Below are positions 26,976 to 36,208 of a DNA stretch of 64,000 nucleotides, piece by piece. Below the pieces are notes generated by a model. It saw only the letters and a list, made by a program, of their open reading frames with translations. It had not been told where the DNA came from and made no database searches. Each line of letters begins with the position of its first letter. Position 1 is the first letter of the stretch. The DNA is from Hufsiella arboris (GTDB taxonomy: Bacteria > Bacteroidota > Bacteroidia > Sphingobacteriales > Sphingobacteriaceae). The position numbers and the translations under genes were made by a program. Location: contig NZ_WVHT01000003.1 of assembly GCF_009834875.1 (NCBI RefSeq), positions 310,001 to 374,000 of the forward strand, given 5' to 3'.

Positions 26976-28811
26976 TTAGTCCGCAAGTGTCGTTTGTGTC
27001 AGCTTGTCGTTTATATTTTTCAACTGGCCTAACGGAACCTTCATCACACGATCGTAAGTCATAAAACCATTTATCTCTCCTTCCACATCAGTTGTTTGCG
27101 TATAAACCGCCGCTGAAAGTCCTTTTTTGGATAATTCGAGCAGGCTGTTTACAAATGTCGTATACCGGTCAAACATCTCCTGCGGAGTTTTGAAGCTCTG
27201 ATAGCCCCAGTTATTTTTTTGTTGCCAGGTATGACCTTCAACGGGTAGTCCCAAGCCACCAAACTCACCTAAAACAACGGCTCTTTTTGAGCCAAAAAGT
27301 TTTGCGTCAGGCATAGCGGGTTCCGGGTAATTATGTAGGTCGATGATATGTCCGGTGTCGTAAAAATTGCCGCCGCTTGCGCTGTTAACCAGGCGGGATG
27401 GATCTTTCTTCATCGTCCATGATGAAATATCTTCGGTTTTGAACTGACCCCATGCTTCATTGAAAGGCGTCCATACTACAATGCTTGGAACATTGTAAAG
27501 AGAATTCATAATCGCGTTCCATTCCTTACGGTAATAGCCTTCTGATTCGGCGGTCCGATTCTGATCGGTTGCCCGACCAATTATTCCCGGACGCGGGTCC
27601 CAGCGGTTTCCTAAATCACCGCTCGGCATATCCTGCCAAACCAGCATGCCAGCCTTATCGCAGTAATAATACCACCGGGCCGGCTCAACTTTTATATGTT
27701 TACGGATCATGTTAAAACCCATCGCCTTGGTTTGATCTACATCAAACTTTAAAGCTTCATCGGTGGGTGCTGTATATAAACCGTCTGGCCACCAGCCTTG
27801 ATCAAGCGGGCCAAACTGGAAAACGAATTTATCATTCAGCATCATGCGCTGAACACCATCTTTATCAGCGGCAATTGAGATTTTCCGCATGGCGAAGTAG
27901 CTCTTCACCTCGTCTACCGTTTTACCACCACGTATAACTGATATCTTCAGATTATAAAGAAATGGATTTTTAGTATCCCATAATTTCGCATCCGGAATTT
28001 TTAGTATCGCGGTTTCGCCTGAATTGATCGAGCTTTCAGCTATTTTATTTTGTCCGTCAAGGGCTGCGATAACTATTTTGTCGCCCTTTTGCGCGTTCCA
28101 AACTAAAGGAGTAACAGAAACAGATTTTTGATCGACATCCGGCGTTTGTTTGGTCGAAATCACATATGTTTTAGGAACGCCTTCCAGCCAGACTGTTTGC
28201 CAGATACCCGTTACCGGTGTATACCAAATGCCTTCGGGCTTCGATACTTGTTTACCTCTTGGCTGTGGCCCTTTGTCGGTTGGATCCCAGACCTTCACAA
28301 TGATTTCCTGGTTGCCGCCCTTTAAATATGGCGTAATATTGAAGCTGAAAGGATCGAATCCACCCTCATGATCTCCCGCTTTTTTCCCATTTACAAATAC
28401 TTCGGTGCGCCAATCTACCGCACCAAAATGAAGCAGGACTGTTTTGCCTTTTAACCCGGACGATACTGCGAAACTTCTTTTATACCATAAAATACTGTCT
28501 TTTCCAACTGTACGTCCGACACCTGAAAGCGACGACTCTACAGCAAATGGCACCAAAATTTTGCCTTCAAAACCGGATGGTTTAGATGTGGCCGACACTG
28601 GTACTATCGAATAATCCCATAGTCCATTTAAATTTTGCCAGTCGTTACGCACAAACTGTGGCCTCGGGTATTCAGGTAATGTTTTTTGCGGATCAACTTT
28701 GGATGCCCATTCAGACTGAATTTTGCCTGGCAGCGGTTTCCAATTTGAGGTTTGCGCCCTGGTTTCTGTGACTAAATAAAACAGGAAAAGGATAGCAAAG
28801 AGTTTTTTCAT
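26976..28811 (-). CDS. Glycoside hydrolase family 2 enzyme, secreted
   Basis: GH2 enzymes are retaining beta-galactosidases, beta-glucuronidases, beta-mannosidases or related exo-enzymes. The start at 28811 (611 aa) gives the signal peptide MKKLFAILFLFYLVTETRAQ; a longer frame to 28868 would run through a terminator-like hairpin. Domain order: N-terminal jelly roll (RPQFVRNDWQNLNGLWDYSI, DWRTEVFVNGKKAGDHEGGF), immunoglobulin-like domain, then the TIM barrel. The acid/base Glu is in VVWTPFNEAWGQF and the nucleophile Glu in AVVLGEFGGLGLPVEGH. It is shorter than LacZ and lacks its last domains. It follows DUF3823 by 60 nt. Confidence 0.92.
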   Translation of the reverse strand: MKKLFAILFLFYLVTETRAQTSNWKPLPGKIQSEWASKVDPQKTLPEYPRPQFVRNDWQNLNGLWDYSIVPVSATSKPSGFEGKILVPFAVESSLSGVGRTVGKDSILWYKRSFAVSSGLKGKTVLLHFGAVDWRTEVFVNGKKAGDHEGGFDPFSFNITPYLKGGNQEIIVKVWDPTDKGPQPRGKQVSKPEGIWYTPVTGIWQTVWLEGVPKTYVISTKQTPDVDQKSVSVTPLVWNAQKGDKIVIAALDGQNKIAESSINSGETAILKIPDAKLWDTKNPFLYNLKISVIRGGKTVDEVKSYFAMRKISIAADKDGVQRMMLNDKFVFQFGPLDQGWWPDGLYTAPTDEALKFDVDQTKAMGFNMIRKHIKVEPARWYYYCDKAGMLVWQDMPSGDLGNRWDPRPGIIGRATDQNRTAESEGYYRKEWNAIMNSLYNVPSIVVWTPFNEAWGQFKTEDISSWTMKKDPSRLVNSASGGNFYDTGHIIDLHNYPEPAMPDAKLFGSKRAVVLGEFGGLGLPVEGHTWQQKNNWGYQSFKTPQEMFDRYTTFVNSLLELSKKGLSAAVYTQTTDVEGEINGFMTYDRVMKVPLGQLKNINDKLTQTTLAD

Positions 28812-28841
28812 AAAAATTTGCGACTGGGAGAATACAAGAAA

Positions 28842-28866
28842 GAGCCGCCCACTAAAGGAGCGGCTC
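28842..28866 (-). terminator. Terminator-like hairpin between DUF3823 and GH2
   Basis: The arms GAGCCGC (28842-28848) and GCGGCTC (28860-28866) form a 7-bp GC-rich stem with an 11-nt loop. On the minus strand TTTCTTG follows the stem. It begins 5 nt after the DUF3823 stop and lies inside the long operon. It may be a partial terminator or RNA-processing site that lowers enzyme expression relative to SusCD. Confidence 0.55.
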
Positions 28867-28871
28867 ATTGT

Positions 28872-29573
28872 TTAAAAAGAAACTTTGACCAGAGGCGAGA
28901 ACATCATATCTTCTACACCTGCTATTCTAACTCCGATACGTGCAAAAACGTAGTTCTGTGTCGGAGTCATTGCCGGAATGTCGGCAGTAAGTGAAATGTT
29001 ATTTGGATCTAAAATTGCTGAACCAGCAATATCCGCACTGGCAATATTATTTCCACCAGAAACAAATTGCGTTTTATTAAGATACAAGTATACACGATCA
29101 ATATCACGACCGTTAACGGCGTCTGTTATGATCTTTTCCAGCTTAAAGTTTGCGGTAACTTTCTGGCTGGCGGCTGTAATTTGTGAGTTGCGGATCATAT
29201 AGAAAGGCATAACTTCTATGTCCATCGTCTGGCTGCCGCTCATAGTGACCGCCACGGTATCAGGCCGGCCCGCCGCATTTTGTTTCCACAAAAATGGCCC
29301 TTGATTAGGCGGTATAGTTAGTTTATAATTCCCGTTAAATAACAACTGAGAAAACGAACCATCTTGGCCTATGGATAAAGATATAGCTGCGTTCTTACCG
29401 AATCCAGGTTGCCATAGTTCAAAATTAACCTGGTTGTATTCGACACCGATCGGCTCTCCTTTATACACAATCCGCCCAGAAAAGGTATCTGACGGGGCAT
29501 CGTAATTATCCTTTTTACAGGCCGAAAAACCCGCCAAAAGAAATAATGCTATATATTGAATTTTCACTTTCAT
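28872..29573 (-). CDS. DUF3823 domain lipoprotein, SusE-position accessory protein
   Basis: The 233-residue protein starts at 29573, giving the lipoprotein signal MKVKIQYIALFLLAGFSAC; a longer frame to 29681 would overlap SusD by about 90 nt. The same domain plan as 14673-15356 is seen: TFSGRIVYKGEPIGVEYNQV, FELWQPGFGKNAA, GQDGSFSQLLFNGNYKLTIP, and a C-terminal Ig-like half ending YVFARIGVRIAGVEDMMFS. The lipobox context (SAC/TAC KKDNYxAP) is nearly identical in the two paralogues. It sits 16 nt after SusD. A surface accessory protein of the SusCD complex is the likely role, based on its position and lack of catalytic motifs. Confidence 0.85.
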   Translation of the reverse strand: MKVKIQYIALFLLAGFSACKKDNYDAPSDTFSGRIVYKGEPIGVEYNQVNFELWQPGFGKNAAISLSIGQDGSFSQLLFNGNYKLTIPPNQGPFLWKQNAAGRPDTVAVTMSGSQTMDIEVMPFYMIRNSQITAASQKVTANFKLEKIITDAVNGRDIDRVYLYLNKTQFVSGGNNIASADIAGSAILDPNNISLTADIPAMTPTQNYVFARIGVRIAGVEDMMFSPLVKVSF

Positions 29574-29589
29574 GATTTTGATTATAGAG

Positions 29590-31557
29590 TTATTGATTTG
29601 GCTGCCTGACAAGTTTAGGATTTGAAGAACGCAGGGCATCGTCGATAGCAGAATAGTAATTTCCAAAAAGAAATCTGTCATAGCCTGTTACTTGGTTCGG
29701 TAATACTTCTCTGTACAACCATTTGCCGTCGTTAGGGCTTCCCGGACTATAATATTTATAAGGCCATAATCCCCATGGCTGCGTATTCCGTTTAGTCGCC
29801 TTGCCAATATTGCTTAGCAGGTCTGCTGAGCTCATTGTATTTCCATCCCAAACGATATGGGCAATCCTCCAGCGTTTCATATCAAATAAGATATGTCCTT
29901 CAAAAGCCAGTTCTACACGCCGCTCATGAGCGATGCGGTCAAAATCAATTGTCGCCAAAGGTGTTGTCAGACCTGCACGGGCACGAACCTGATTTATGTA
30001 GCCAAGAGCAACCCCTGGCTGGCCTAATTCAAAAGCAGCTTCTGCGGCATTTAATAAAACTTCCCCGTAACGATAACGAATAAAAGAAACGTCGCTACCC
30101 CGTCCTCTTCTTCCCGAACCAACCGTTGGATCAAGGTATTTCCGGATATAGAAACCTGTTTGCGACCGTAATTCAAGTCCGTTGATAGGACCATCTGTGC
30201 CAACAACTTGAACTGGAGTACTTGTTCCCGGCAGCGGCTTCAAATTTCCGGCTACATCGCTAGTTGTAATATTGCCGCTGGCATCTATGTATCCAGCCCA
30301 GATATCAACACGCTTTCCCTTAAACAAGCCGTTTGGAATAATAACAGTACCTTCCAACCGTGCGTCTCTTCCAGCAAATATATCCTGTTGATTAGTGTAA
30401 TAGACAGGATTTCCCGATACATCTTTTGTTGGAAGGGGAGCATACGTATTATCCAACTTCTCAAATGCTTCAACAAGATTTAGCGAAGGATTGATACGGC
30501 CCGCATCGCCACCCTCATCGGAGATGGAATAAGGCTGATCATTAGTAGTAAAACCATGAACCTTGCCACCATTTGCTTTAAAGTCCTCCACATAAATCGC
30601 TTCTTGGTTTGTACCGCTTTTATCCAAGAAAATTGCGGCAAAGTTTTCTGACAGATTAGGCAAAACCTGGTACAATTTGTAAGGTCCTGCAGAACCATTT
30701 ATTATCTCTTGTGCAGCTGCCAGGGCCTTAGTGTAATATCCGTTTGCCATGTTGATGGGAATTCCTACTTCGCCTCCTGACAATGAGACCTGCGGAGTTC
30801 CAGCCCCATATTTTGCTATTGAACCTGCATAAAGCGCTGCTCTGCATTCCATAGCCAATGCGGCGGCTTTGGTGGCCCTGGCTTTAATATTTACATCTTT
30901 TGGCAACTGGTCTTTTATCGCCTCAGCCTCACTAATCACAAAATCATAAATTTCGGATTCTTTTGCCCGTGGCATTTGAAGTTCAGGAATGTTGTTACCG
31001 TCGTATGCTAGCGGGTCAGTTACTAATGGAACTCCGCCCATACGTTTCACCATCTCGAAATAGTAGTTAGCACGTAAAAAGCGACCCTCTGCTGTATATC
31101 GATCTTTTTCAACATTGGTTAAAGCTGTTGACGCTGCTAAACGCTTGAGGTATAAATTAAGATCGCGTATATATCCATAATCCCATGTGGCCCAGGAATT
31201 GTATCCCCAACCCGTATTTTTCACTATAAAATACGAGCCATTTTCTGAAGGAAAGCTTTCTCCAAAATCCGCAAAAGTTCGCCATCCCGGTTCGTAAGCC
31301 GTATTAACAGACATGTTATACGGATTATTTGATGTAGGATTATTCGGATCGTAATTTGGGTGACCGTCTAAACTCGAAAAGTCAAGCGATCGGTTGTAAA
31401 GATCGCCGACGACAGATAATACAAGTGCAGGGTCAGAAAAAGCAACGTCTTCCGGAATAACGCTGGTTGGTGGTACGTCTAAAAAATCACTGTCTTTTTT
31501 ACACCCGGCAAAACTAATAAGTAGCGCGGAAAGTGTAATCGATAATATCTTTTTCAT
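29590..31557 (-). CDS. RagB/SusD family glycan-binding lipoprotein
   Basis: This 655-residue SusD homologue has a lipoprotein signal (SALLISFAGC then KKDSDFLDVPP). Recognisable blocks are WDYGIRD-type (TWDYGYIRDLNLYLKRLAAS), GRFLRANYYFEMVKRMGGVP, RYRYGEVLLNAAEAAFELGQ and RIAHERRVELAFEGHILFDM. The C-terminal KYYSPGSPNDGKWLYREVLP parallels the PYRVVRPGDPRDGK block of the SusD at 15364-17244, showing the two are paralogues. It follows SusC by 23 nt and precedes DUF3823 by 16 nt. It would deliver the glycan to the SusC at 31581-34853. Ligand unknown. Confidence 0.94.
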   Translation of the reverse strand: MKKILSITLSALLISFAGCKKDSDFLDVPPTSVIPEDVAFSDPALVLSVVGDLYNRSLDFSSLDGHPNYDPNNPTSNNPYNMSVNTAYEPGWRTFADFGESFPSENGSYFIVKNTGWGYNSWATWDYGYIRDLNLYLKRLAASTALTNVEKDRYTAEGRFLRANYYFEMVKRMGGVPLVTDPLAYDGNNIPELQMPRAKESEIYDFVISEAEAIKDQLPKDVNIKARATKAAALAMECRAALYAGSIAKYGAGTPQVSLSGGEVGIPINMANGYYTKALAAAQEIINGSAGPYKLYQVLPNLSENFAAIFLDKSGTNQEAIYVEDFKANGGKVHGFTTNDQPYSISDEGGDAGRINPSLNLVEAFEKLDNTYAPLPTKDVSGNPVYYTNQQDIFAGRDARLEGTVIIPNGLFKGKRVDIWAGYIDASGNITTSDVAGNLKPLPGTSTPVQVVGTDGPINGLELRSQTGFYIRKYLDPTVGSGRRGRGSDVSFIRYRYGEVLLNAAEAAFELGQPGVALGYINQVRARAGLTTPLATIDFDRIAHERRVELAFEGHILFDMKRWRIAHIVWDGNTMSSADLLSNIGKATKRNTQPWGLWPYKYYSPGSPNDGKWLYREVLPNQVTGYDRFLFGNYYSAIDDALRSSNPKLVRQPNQ

Positions 31558-31580
31558 TAGAATCTTTTCTGTGTGAATAA

Positions 31581-34500
31581 TTAAAATGTAAGGTTGATTC
31601 CAAAGTTGATCACCTTATTTTGCGGGAACTGAAGCCCGTTATCATCGGCCACCTCCGGATCAACATTATATTCTTTCAAATTATCAAACGAGAACAGGTT
31701 ATATGCATTAGCGTAAAGTCGTGCCCGCTGAGCTCCTACTTTGCTGATCCATTTCTTTGGCAAACTGTAGCCTAGTTCCAGCGTTCTTGCACGCAAATAC
31801 CTCACATTATGCAACCAGAACGTTGAATTTCGTTGCCCGTCGAGTTCATAGTCACTGTGGCCAAAACCCGGATTGTAACGATTTGCAGGATATTTTCCTG
31901 GTACCCAAGCACTGTTAGGATCATACATATCTGCGCGGTGCCATCTGTCTTCAAAAATGGAATTTAGGTTTCCGTTATTCTGAAATGCCCACCTTGTCTC
32001 CCAGTTTTGGAACCAGGTATAGCCTGAGCCTCCCGAAAAATCAGCATGGAAATCGAAATTATTCCAGGAAAGAGCGAGATTAAATCCAAAGTTAATATTC
32101 GGCTGAGTACCGTAACCATAACCTATGGGTCGTTCATCGTAATCGTTAATAACTCCGTCACCGTTTTGATCCTTATATTTTAAGTCGCCAGGTAATAGTG
32201 TCGTGTTTCCTCTGCCGTCGATATTCACGGGATAATTGTTTATTTCATCCATCGACTGGAACTGTCCGTCAACTACGTATCCCCAATCGATATGAGAATA
32301 CCTGTTTTCTGTAGAGGTTCGATATTGATCCCAGGAATTAAAATAAACCGGATTATAAGAGGTTAGATTTTTTTGCCGGCTATAACTAAAATTACCCCCA
32401 ACCTGGAAATTTACTTTTCCAAAGGCTGTATTATAAGCCAAAGAAACTTCACCTCCTTGTTGAGAATCACTGTTTAGATTTTCCGCAGGCAGTCCATAAC
32501 CCAATTCAACAGGTAAGAGAATATCATTCCTGACTCCTTTTAAACCTGTACGCTTGCGATAAAAATAATCCAGCGATCCGCTTAATTTATTGTTTAAAAG
32601 CACATAGTCAACTCCAATATCTGTGATTTTACTTTTTAACCACGAAATCTGTGTTACCGGAACACCTTTATCCCGTGAAACGGTTACGCCATTTCCATCA
32701 AGTACAGAAATGTTCTGATTGAAGTTATCGCCGTACGTGTAACCTGGCAGATAGGCATACGGAGGTACAATAGGCCCTGGATTATTAGGATCGCTTGTAG
32801 GGTCCCTGTCATCTCCGAGTACACCATAAGATCCACGTATTTTCAAATCATTCAGAACGCTGTTTTCTCCTAACAGATTTTTCATCCAAGGCTCTTCTGT
32901 GATTCTCCATCCTGCAGATACACCGGGAAACCATCCAACACGCTGGTCCGGAGCAAATAAATACGAAGCATCGCGACGGCCGGATAACTCTACGTAGTAT
33001 CTATTTGCAAAATTATAGTTGATTCTTCCAATATAACCGGTACGTGCTTCCTGATCATCCCGATCCTGATAAGTATCGGCAGTAGGGAAATAAATTAATG
33101 GAAGATTATTCGATACTGGTGATGCATGGATCCAGTTCCTTAAATGGCGCAATTTAATACGCTCAGCAACGAGAGTACCTCCAACAGTATGCTTGCCGAA
33201 TGTATTGTTGTAATTTATCTGGGCCTGCCAGGTGTTATTAAACTCTTTACGCTGCTCGCGCTCTCTCCATGGATTTGTAGCTCCTCCGGTTACTTTGTAA
33301 GTATCATCAGTGGGTTGATAAGTGTATGCTTTATAAGTATATTCATGATTGTTCAATACGTAATCAGCCAGATAATAAGAGTAAACACCTCTTACCGCTA
33401 AGCCTTTAACGCCAGGTATATCGTAGTCTGCAGAAAAGTTAGTTTGCAGTACCCGCCAATCACCCCTTAGTTTTCCAGAAATTTTTTCGTTTAAGAATGC
33501 ATAATTTGACTCCAGGTGAGGGCCAAGGTCATTCAGGTATTCCGGATTGTCATTAGCATAGGGCCTTTCCAGCGGTGTGTTTCTCAAAACCGCTAGCCTG
33601 GAAAGGAAGTAATCGTCTCCACCCGGCACACCAGGATTTTGCCTGGTTTCAATTCGCCCGTTTATTTGTGCATTTAACTTTAAACCCTTAGCGATTTTTG
33701 CACCGATATTTGACTGAATGTTAGACCGGTTAAATTTATATTCACGGCCAAGCACCGAATTTTGAAATAAATTGGTTCCTGATACATAGTAATTTATTTT
33801 ATCGGTACCTCCGGTAAAGTTTACGTTTACCTGGTTTTGTGGAGCGCCATTATTCAATACATAATCGCGCCAGTTAAAGCTGCGGTATAAAGGACCAGCA
33901 CTTTCTCCTTGTTTATATTTATCCAGCTCTGCTTGAGTAATGTTTGTCGACCCATAACTATTAATCTCCGCATCGGCACGATAGCGCATATAATCATAAG
34001 AGTTGCTGGTTACTTCCGGGAAACGATACCAATCCTGGAAGCCGGCATAAGCATCAATATTTACCTTACTACCACTATTATTTGCACCTTGTTTAGTTGT
34101 TACCACCACTACCCCGTTAGCAGCACGCACACCGTAAATCGCAGCCGATGCATCTTTCAGTACTGTAATACTTTCGATATCTGCCGGCGATAGGTTATTG
34201 AACTGCCCCTGATCCTGCTGAATTCCGTCAATTACATAGAGCGGCGTTCCCATGTTACGTATCTGGATATTTGCACTTGCTCCCGGACGGCCGTCAGGCA
34301 TACGGAATGTTACGCCAGGAATTTTTCCTGCCAATGTCGAACTTACCGTCGAGCCAGCGTGAACGCGATCAATATCTTTACTGGTAACGCTTGACACAGC
34401 TCCGGTAATTGAGCCTTTTTTCTGCCGGCCATAACCAGTAACAACTACTTCTTCCAATCCTTTAGCCTCTTCCTTGAGTTGAATTTCGATATTAGCACGG

Positions 34501-34853
34501 TTGTTAACCCTGATCTCCTGTGTAACATAACCTATGTACACAACCTGCAAAACGGCATTACCAGGAACATTGAGCGTAAATTTACCGTCAGCATCGGTTG
34601 AGACACCCTGATTGCTCCCCTTCACTTTAATACTTACACCAACAAGTGGTTCTCCTTTTTCAGAAGTAACCCGGCCTGTAACAGGCGCCTTTTTATCTGA
34701 TGATTTAGATTCGCCTGCAAGCTTTTTCGCTGAACTTGTCAAGCTATTTGCATGAACGAAACCTCCGGAAATGGTAATTGCAATGATTAGTATCCTGACA
34801 ACACTAATACTTATTGCAAACCTTCCCAAAGGCGCATATTCTTTTAATTTCAT
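31581..34853 (-). CDS. SusC/RagA family TonB-linked outer-membrane receptor
   Basis: The start at 34853 gives 1090 residues, exactly the length of the paralogue at 17255-20527; a frame to 34913 would add 20 implausible residues. Order: N-terminal hydrophobic signal (ISISVVRILIIAITISGGFVHA), carboxypeptidase-regulatory domain (VTGRVTSEKGEPLVGVSIKV), SusC box (LEEVVVTGYGRQKKGSITGA), plug (TPLYVIDGIQQDQGQFNNLS, ADIESITVLKDASAAIYGVR) and a barrel ending FGINLTF. It heads a run of eight minus-strand genes ending at 20819, the main enzyme-bearing locus here. The 316-nt upstream region holds copy B of the 29-nt shared element, which ties it to the sensor system at 37545-41551. Confidence 0.95.
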   Translation of the reverse strand: MKLKEYAPLGRFAISISVVRILIIAITISGGFVHANSLTSSAKKLAGESKSSDKKAPVTGRVTSEKGEPLVGVSIKVKGSNQGVSTDADGKFTLNVPGNAVLQVVYIGYVTQEIRVNNRANIEIQLKEEAKGLEEVVVTGYGRQKKGSITGAVSSVTSKDIDRVHAGSTVSSTLAGKIPGVTFRMPDGRPGASANIQIRNMGTPLYVIDGIQQDQGQFNNLSPADIESITVLKDASAAIYGVRAANGVVVVTTKQGANNSGSKVNIDAYAGFQDWYRFPEVTSNSYDYMRYRADAEINSYGSTNITQAELDKYKQGESAGPLYRSFNWRDYVLNNGAPQNQVNVNFTGGTDKINYYVSGTNLFQNSVLGREYKFNRSNIQSNIGAKIAKGLKLNAQINGRIETRQNPGVPGGDDYFLSRLAVLRNTPLERPYANDNPEYLNDLGPHLESNYAFLNEKISGKLRGDWRVLQTNFSADYDIPGVKGLAVRGVYSYYLADYVLNNHEYTYKAYTYQPTDDTYKVTGGATNPWREREQRKEFNNTWQAQINYNNTFGKHTVGGTLVAERIKLRHLRNWIHASPVSNNLPLIYFPTADTYQDRDDQEARTGYIGRINYNFANRYYVELSGRRDASYLFAPDQRVGWFPGVSAGWRITEEPWMKNLLGENSVLNDLKIRGSYGVLGDDRDPTSDPNNPGPIVPPYAYLPGYTYGDNFNQNISVLDGNGVTVSRDKGVPVTQISWLKSKITDIGVDYVLLNNKLSGSLDYFYRKRTGLKGVRNDILLPVELGYGLPAENLNSDSQQGGEVSLAYNTAFGKVNFQVGGNFSYSRQKNLTSYNPVYFNSWDQYRTSTENRYSHIDWGYVVDGQFQSMDEINNYPVNIDGRGNTTLLPGDLKYKDQNGDGVINDYDERPIGYGYGTQPNINFGFNLALSWNNFDFHADFSGGSGYTWFQNWETRWAFQNNGNLNSIFEDRWHRADMYDPNSAWVPGKYPANRYNPGFGHSDYELDGQRNSTFWLHNVRYLRARTLELGYSLPKKWISKVGAQRARLYANAYNLFSFDNLKEYNVDPEVADDNGLQFPQNKVINFGINLTF

Positions 34854-35169
34854 AATGATTTTTGAATTTGGTTGAATTAAAATTGATCTGAATGCAATCC
34901 TAATTGTAGGCAATTTTTAATATCTGATATTAATGCCTCTTCCTCGTTAATCGTAAAGTTTTAATCTCATATGGTTAATTGGTTAGTGGTTTTTTTTGTC
35001 ATAACATACCCATTAAGGCTATCAGAGAGCAAGCCCTGATAAGTCTTTTTTTTGAATAGTTACTTAGTTATAAGTGTGGTTCTAATTGATAATCAAATGA
35101 AAACTTTTTGAGATTTAAAACCAATCCATATTGTATCAATCTTTCTTCAAAAAGTCTCAAAATGAGCAG
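34854..35169. promoter_or_regulatory. Upstream region of the eight-gene polysaccharide operon
   Basis: This 316-nt AT-rich gap lies between the GH43-like gene and SusC, both on the minus strand. It has no gene. It contains copy B of the shared element (35131-35160), and a 9-bp inverted repeat (35103-35111 with 35147-35155) partly overlaps that copy. No clear TAnnTTTG box was found on the minus strand. Confidence 0.5.
35131..35160 (-). promoter_or_regulatory. Shared 29-nt regulatory element, copy B
   Basis: On the plus strand it reads TTGTATCAAT, one variable base, then TTTCTTCAAAAAGTCTCAA. It matches copy A (14510-14538) at 24 of 29 positions and copy C (37471-37500) at 25 of 30. It lies about 278 nt upstream of the SusC start at 34853 and 10 nt after the GH43-like stop. 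It is a candidate binding site for the AraC-type response regulator encoded nearby. Confidence 0.5.
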
Positions 35170-36183
35170 TTAGCCGCTGGCGAGCCAAAAATCGAACGGT
35201 TTGTCGCGATCGCACACCAAAGTGCCGTTTTTGAACTCCAGTTCTGCGACGTGAATGGATGTTCGTTTATTGGAATACGAATAGGTGTGATCCGCATCCA
35301 GCTCACCTTCCGAATGAACTTTTCGTCCGGGATGGGTAAAGTAAAATATGTAAGCTTTATTTCCGGTTACAACCACATCTGCATGCGCGCCGGTTGGAGT
35401 ATCTTCGGGTCTGTGCCCCGGTACGTCAAGAACCATTCCTTGCTTTACCCAATTTTTTGCATCTTTTGAGCGGTAAACACGCTGGCCTTTCCACTCATCA
35501 GTGATCATCCAGTACCAATCATTGAAAAAGAAAACTTTTGGCCCCTCATGCGGATTGCCTGCAATGGCAGGCTCCTTTTGAAGCACCCAGTTTGTCAGAT
35601 CCGCGCTTTCGGCCGTCATCGTTATACTGCCTCTTGTACTGTCTTTATACCAGATATGCCACTTGCCATGCGGAAGTTTGCAAACGGTCGCGTCAATTAC
35701 ATCATCCGACGAAAGTTTCAGCCGGCCCTTATAAATCCATTTCCAAAGATCTTTGCTGGTATAATGAATAATATGTGCCTGCCCGCCCCAGTGATTTCTT
35801 ACTCCCTCGATGTATGCCACGAACATGTGGTAAGTTCCGTTATCGTAAATTACTTCCGGCGCCCAAAAGGTATTTTGACCTGTCTCAAATTCGAGTTCTA
35901 ATGCACCTTTATAAACAAAACTTTGCCCGTTGTCTTTTGAAACAGCGACGCCTATTTTCGTGCCGTAACAGAAAGCAACATCGTCCGACTGAACATTTGC
36001 ACGGCGTTGGGTATACATCATCCACCAGCTCTTTTCCTGCTGGTTATATACAACTACCGGGTCAGCTGCCCCGTCATAAATAGGGTCTCTGAACAACGGT
36101 GACGCTGCTTTATGCTCTTGCGCTTTCGAACAAAAGGCGCACAACAACCCCAGCAGCAATATGGTAGAACTTTTCAATTTCAT
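35170..36183 (-). CDS. GH43-like five-bladed beta-propeller glycosidase, secreted
   Basis: The 337-residue protein has a signal peptide (STILLLGLLCAFCSKAQ) and a five-bladed propeller of the GH43 type. The three expected acids are present: Asp in IYDGAADPVVVYNQQEKSWW, Asp in SSDDVIDATVCKLPHGKWHI and Glu in GNPHEGPKVFFFNDWYWMIT. Blade repeats with W and Y/F (WWMMYTQRR, FWAPEVIYDNGTYHMFVAYI) support this. It is more divergent than the two clear GH43 proteins here, so another propeller clan member is possible. It follows GH5 by 25 nt, and the two form a pair transcribed away from the sensor gene. Substrate unknown. Confidence 0.78.
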   Translation of the reverse strand: MKLKSSTILLLGLLCAFCSKAQEHKAASPLFRDPIYDGAADPVVVYNQQEKSWWMMYTQRRANVQSDDVAFCYGTKIGVAVSKDNGQSFVYKGALELEFETGQNTFWAPEVIYDNGTYHMFVAYIEGVRNHWGGQAHIIHYTSKDLWKWIYKGRLKLSSDDVIDATVCKLPHGKWHIWYKDSTRGSITMTAESADLTNWVLQKEPAIAGNPHEGPKVFFFNDWYWMITDEWKGQRVYRSKDAKNWVKQGMVLDVPGHRPEDTPTGAHADVVVTGNKAYIFYFTHPGRKVHSEGELDADHTYSYSNKRTSIHVAELEFKNGTLVCDRDKPFDFWLASG

Positions 36184-36208
36184 AGGTCATGTTGTTGAAT
36201 AGCGCCTA

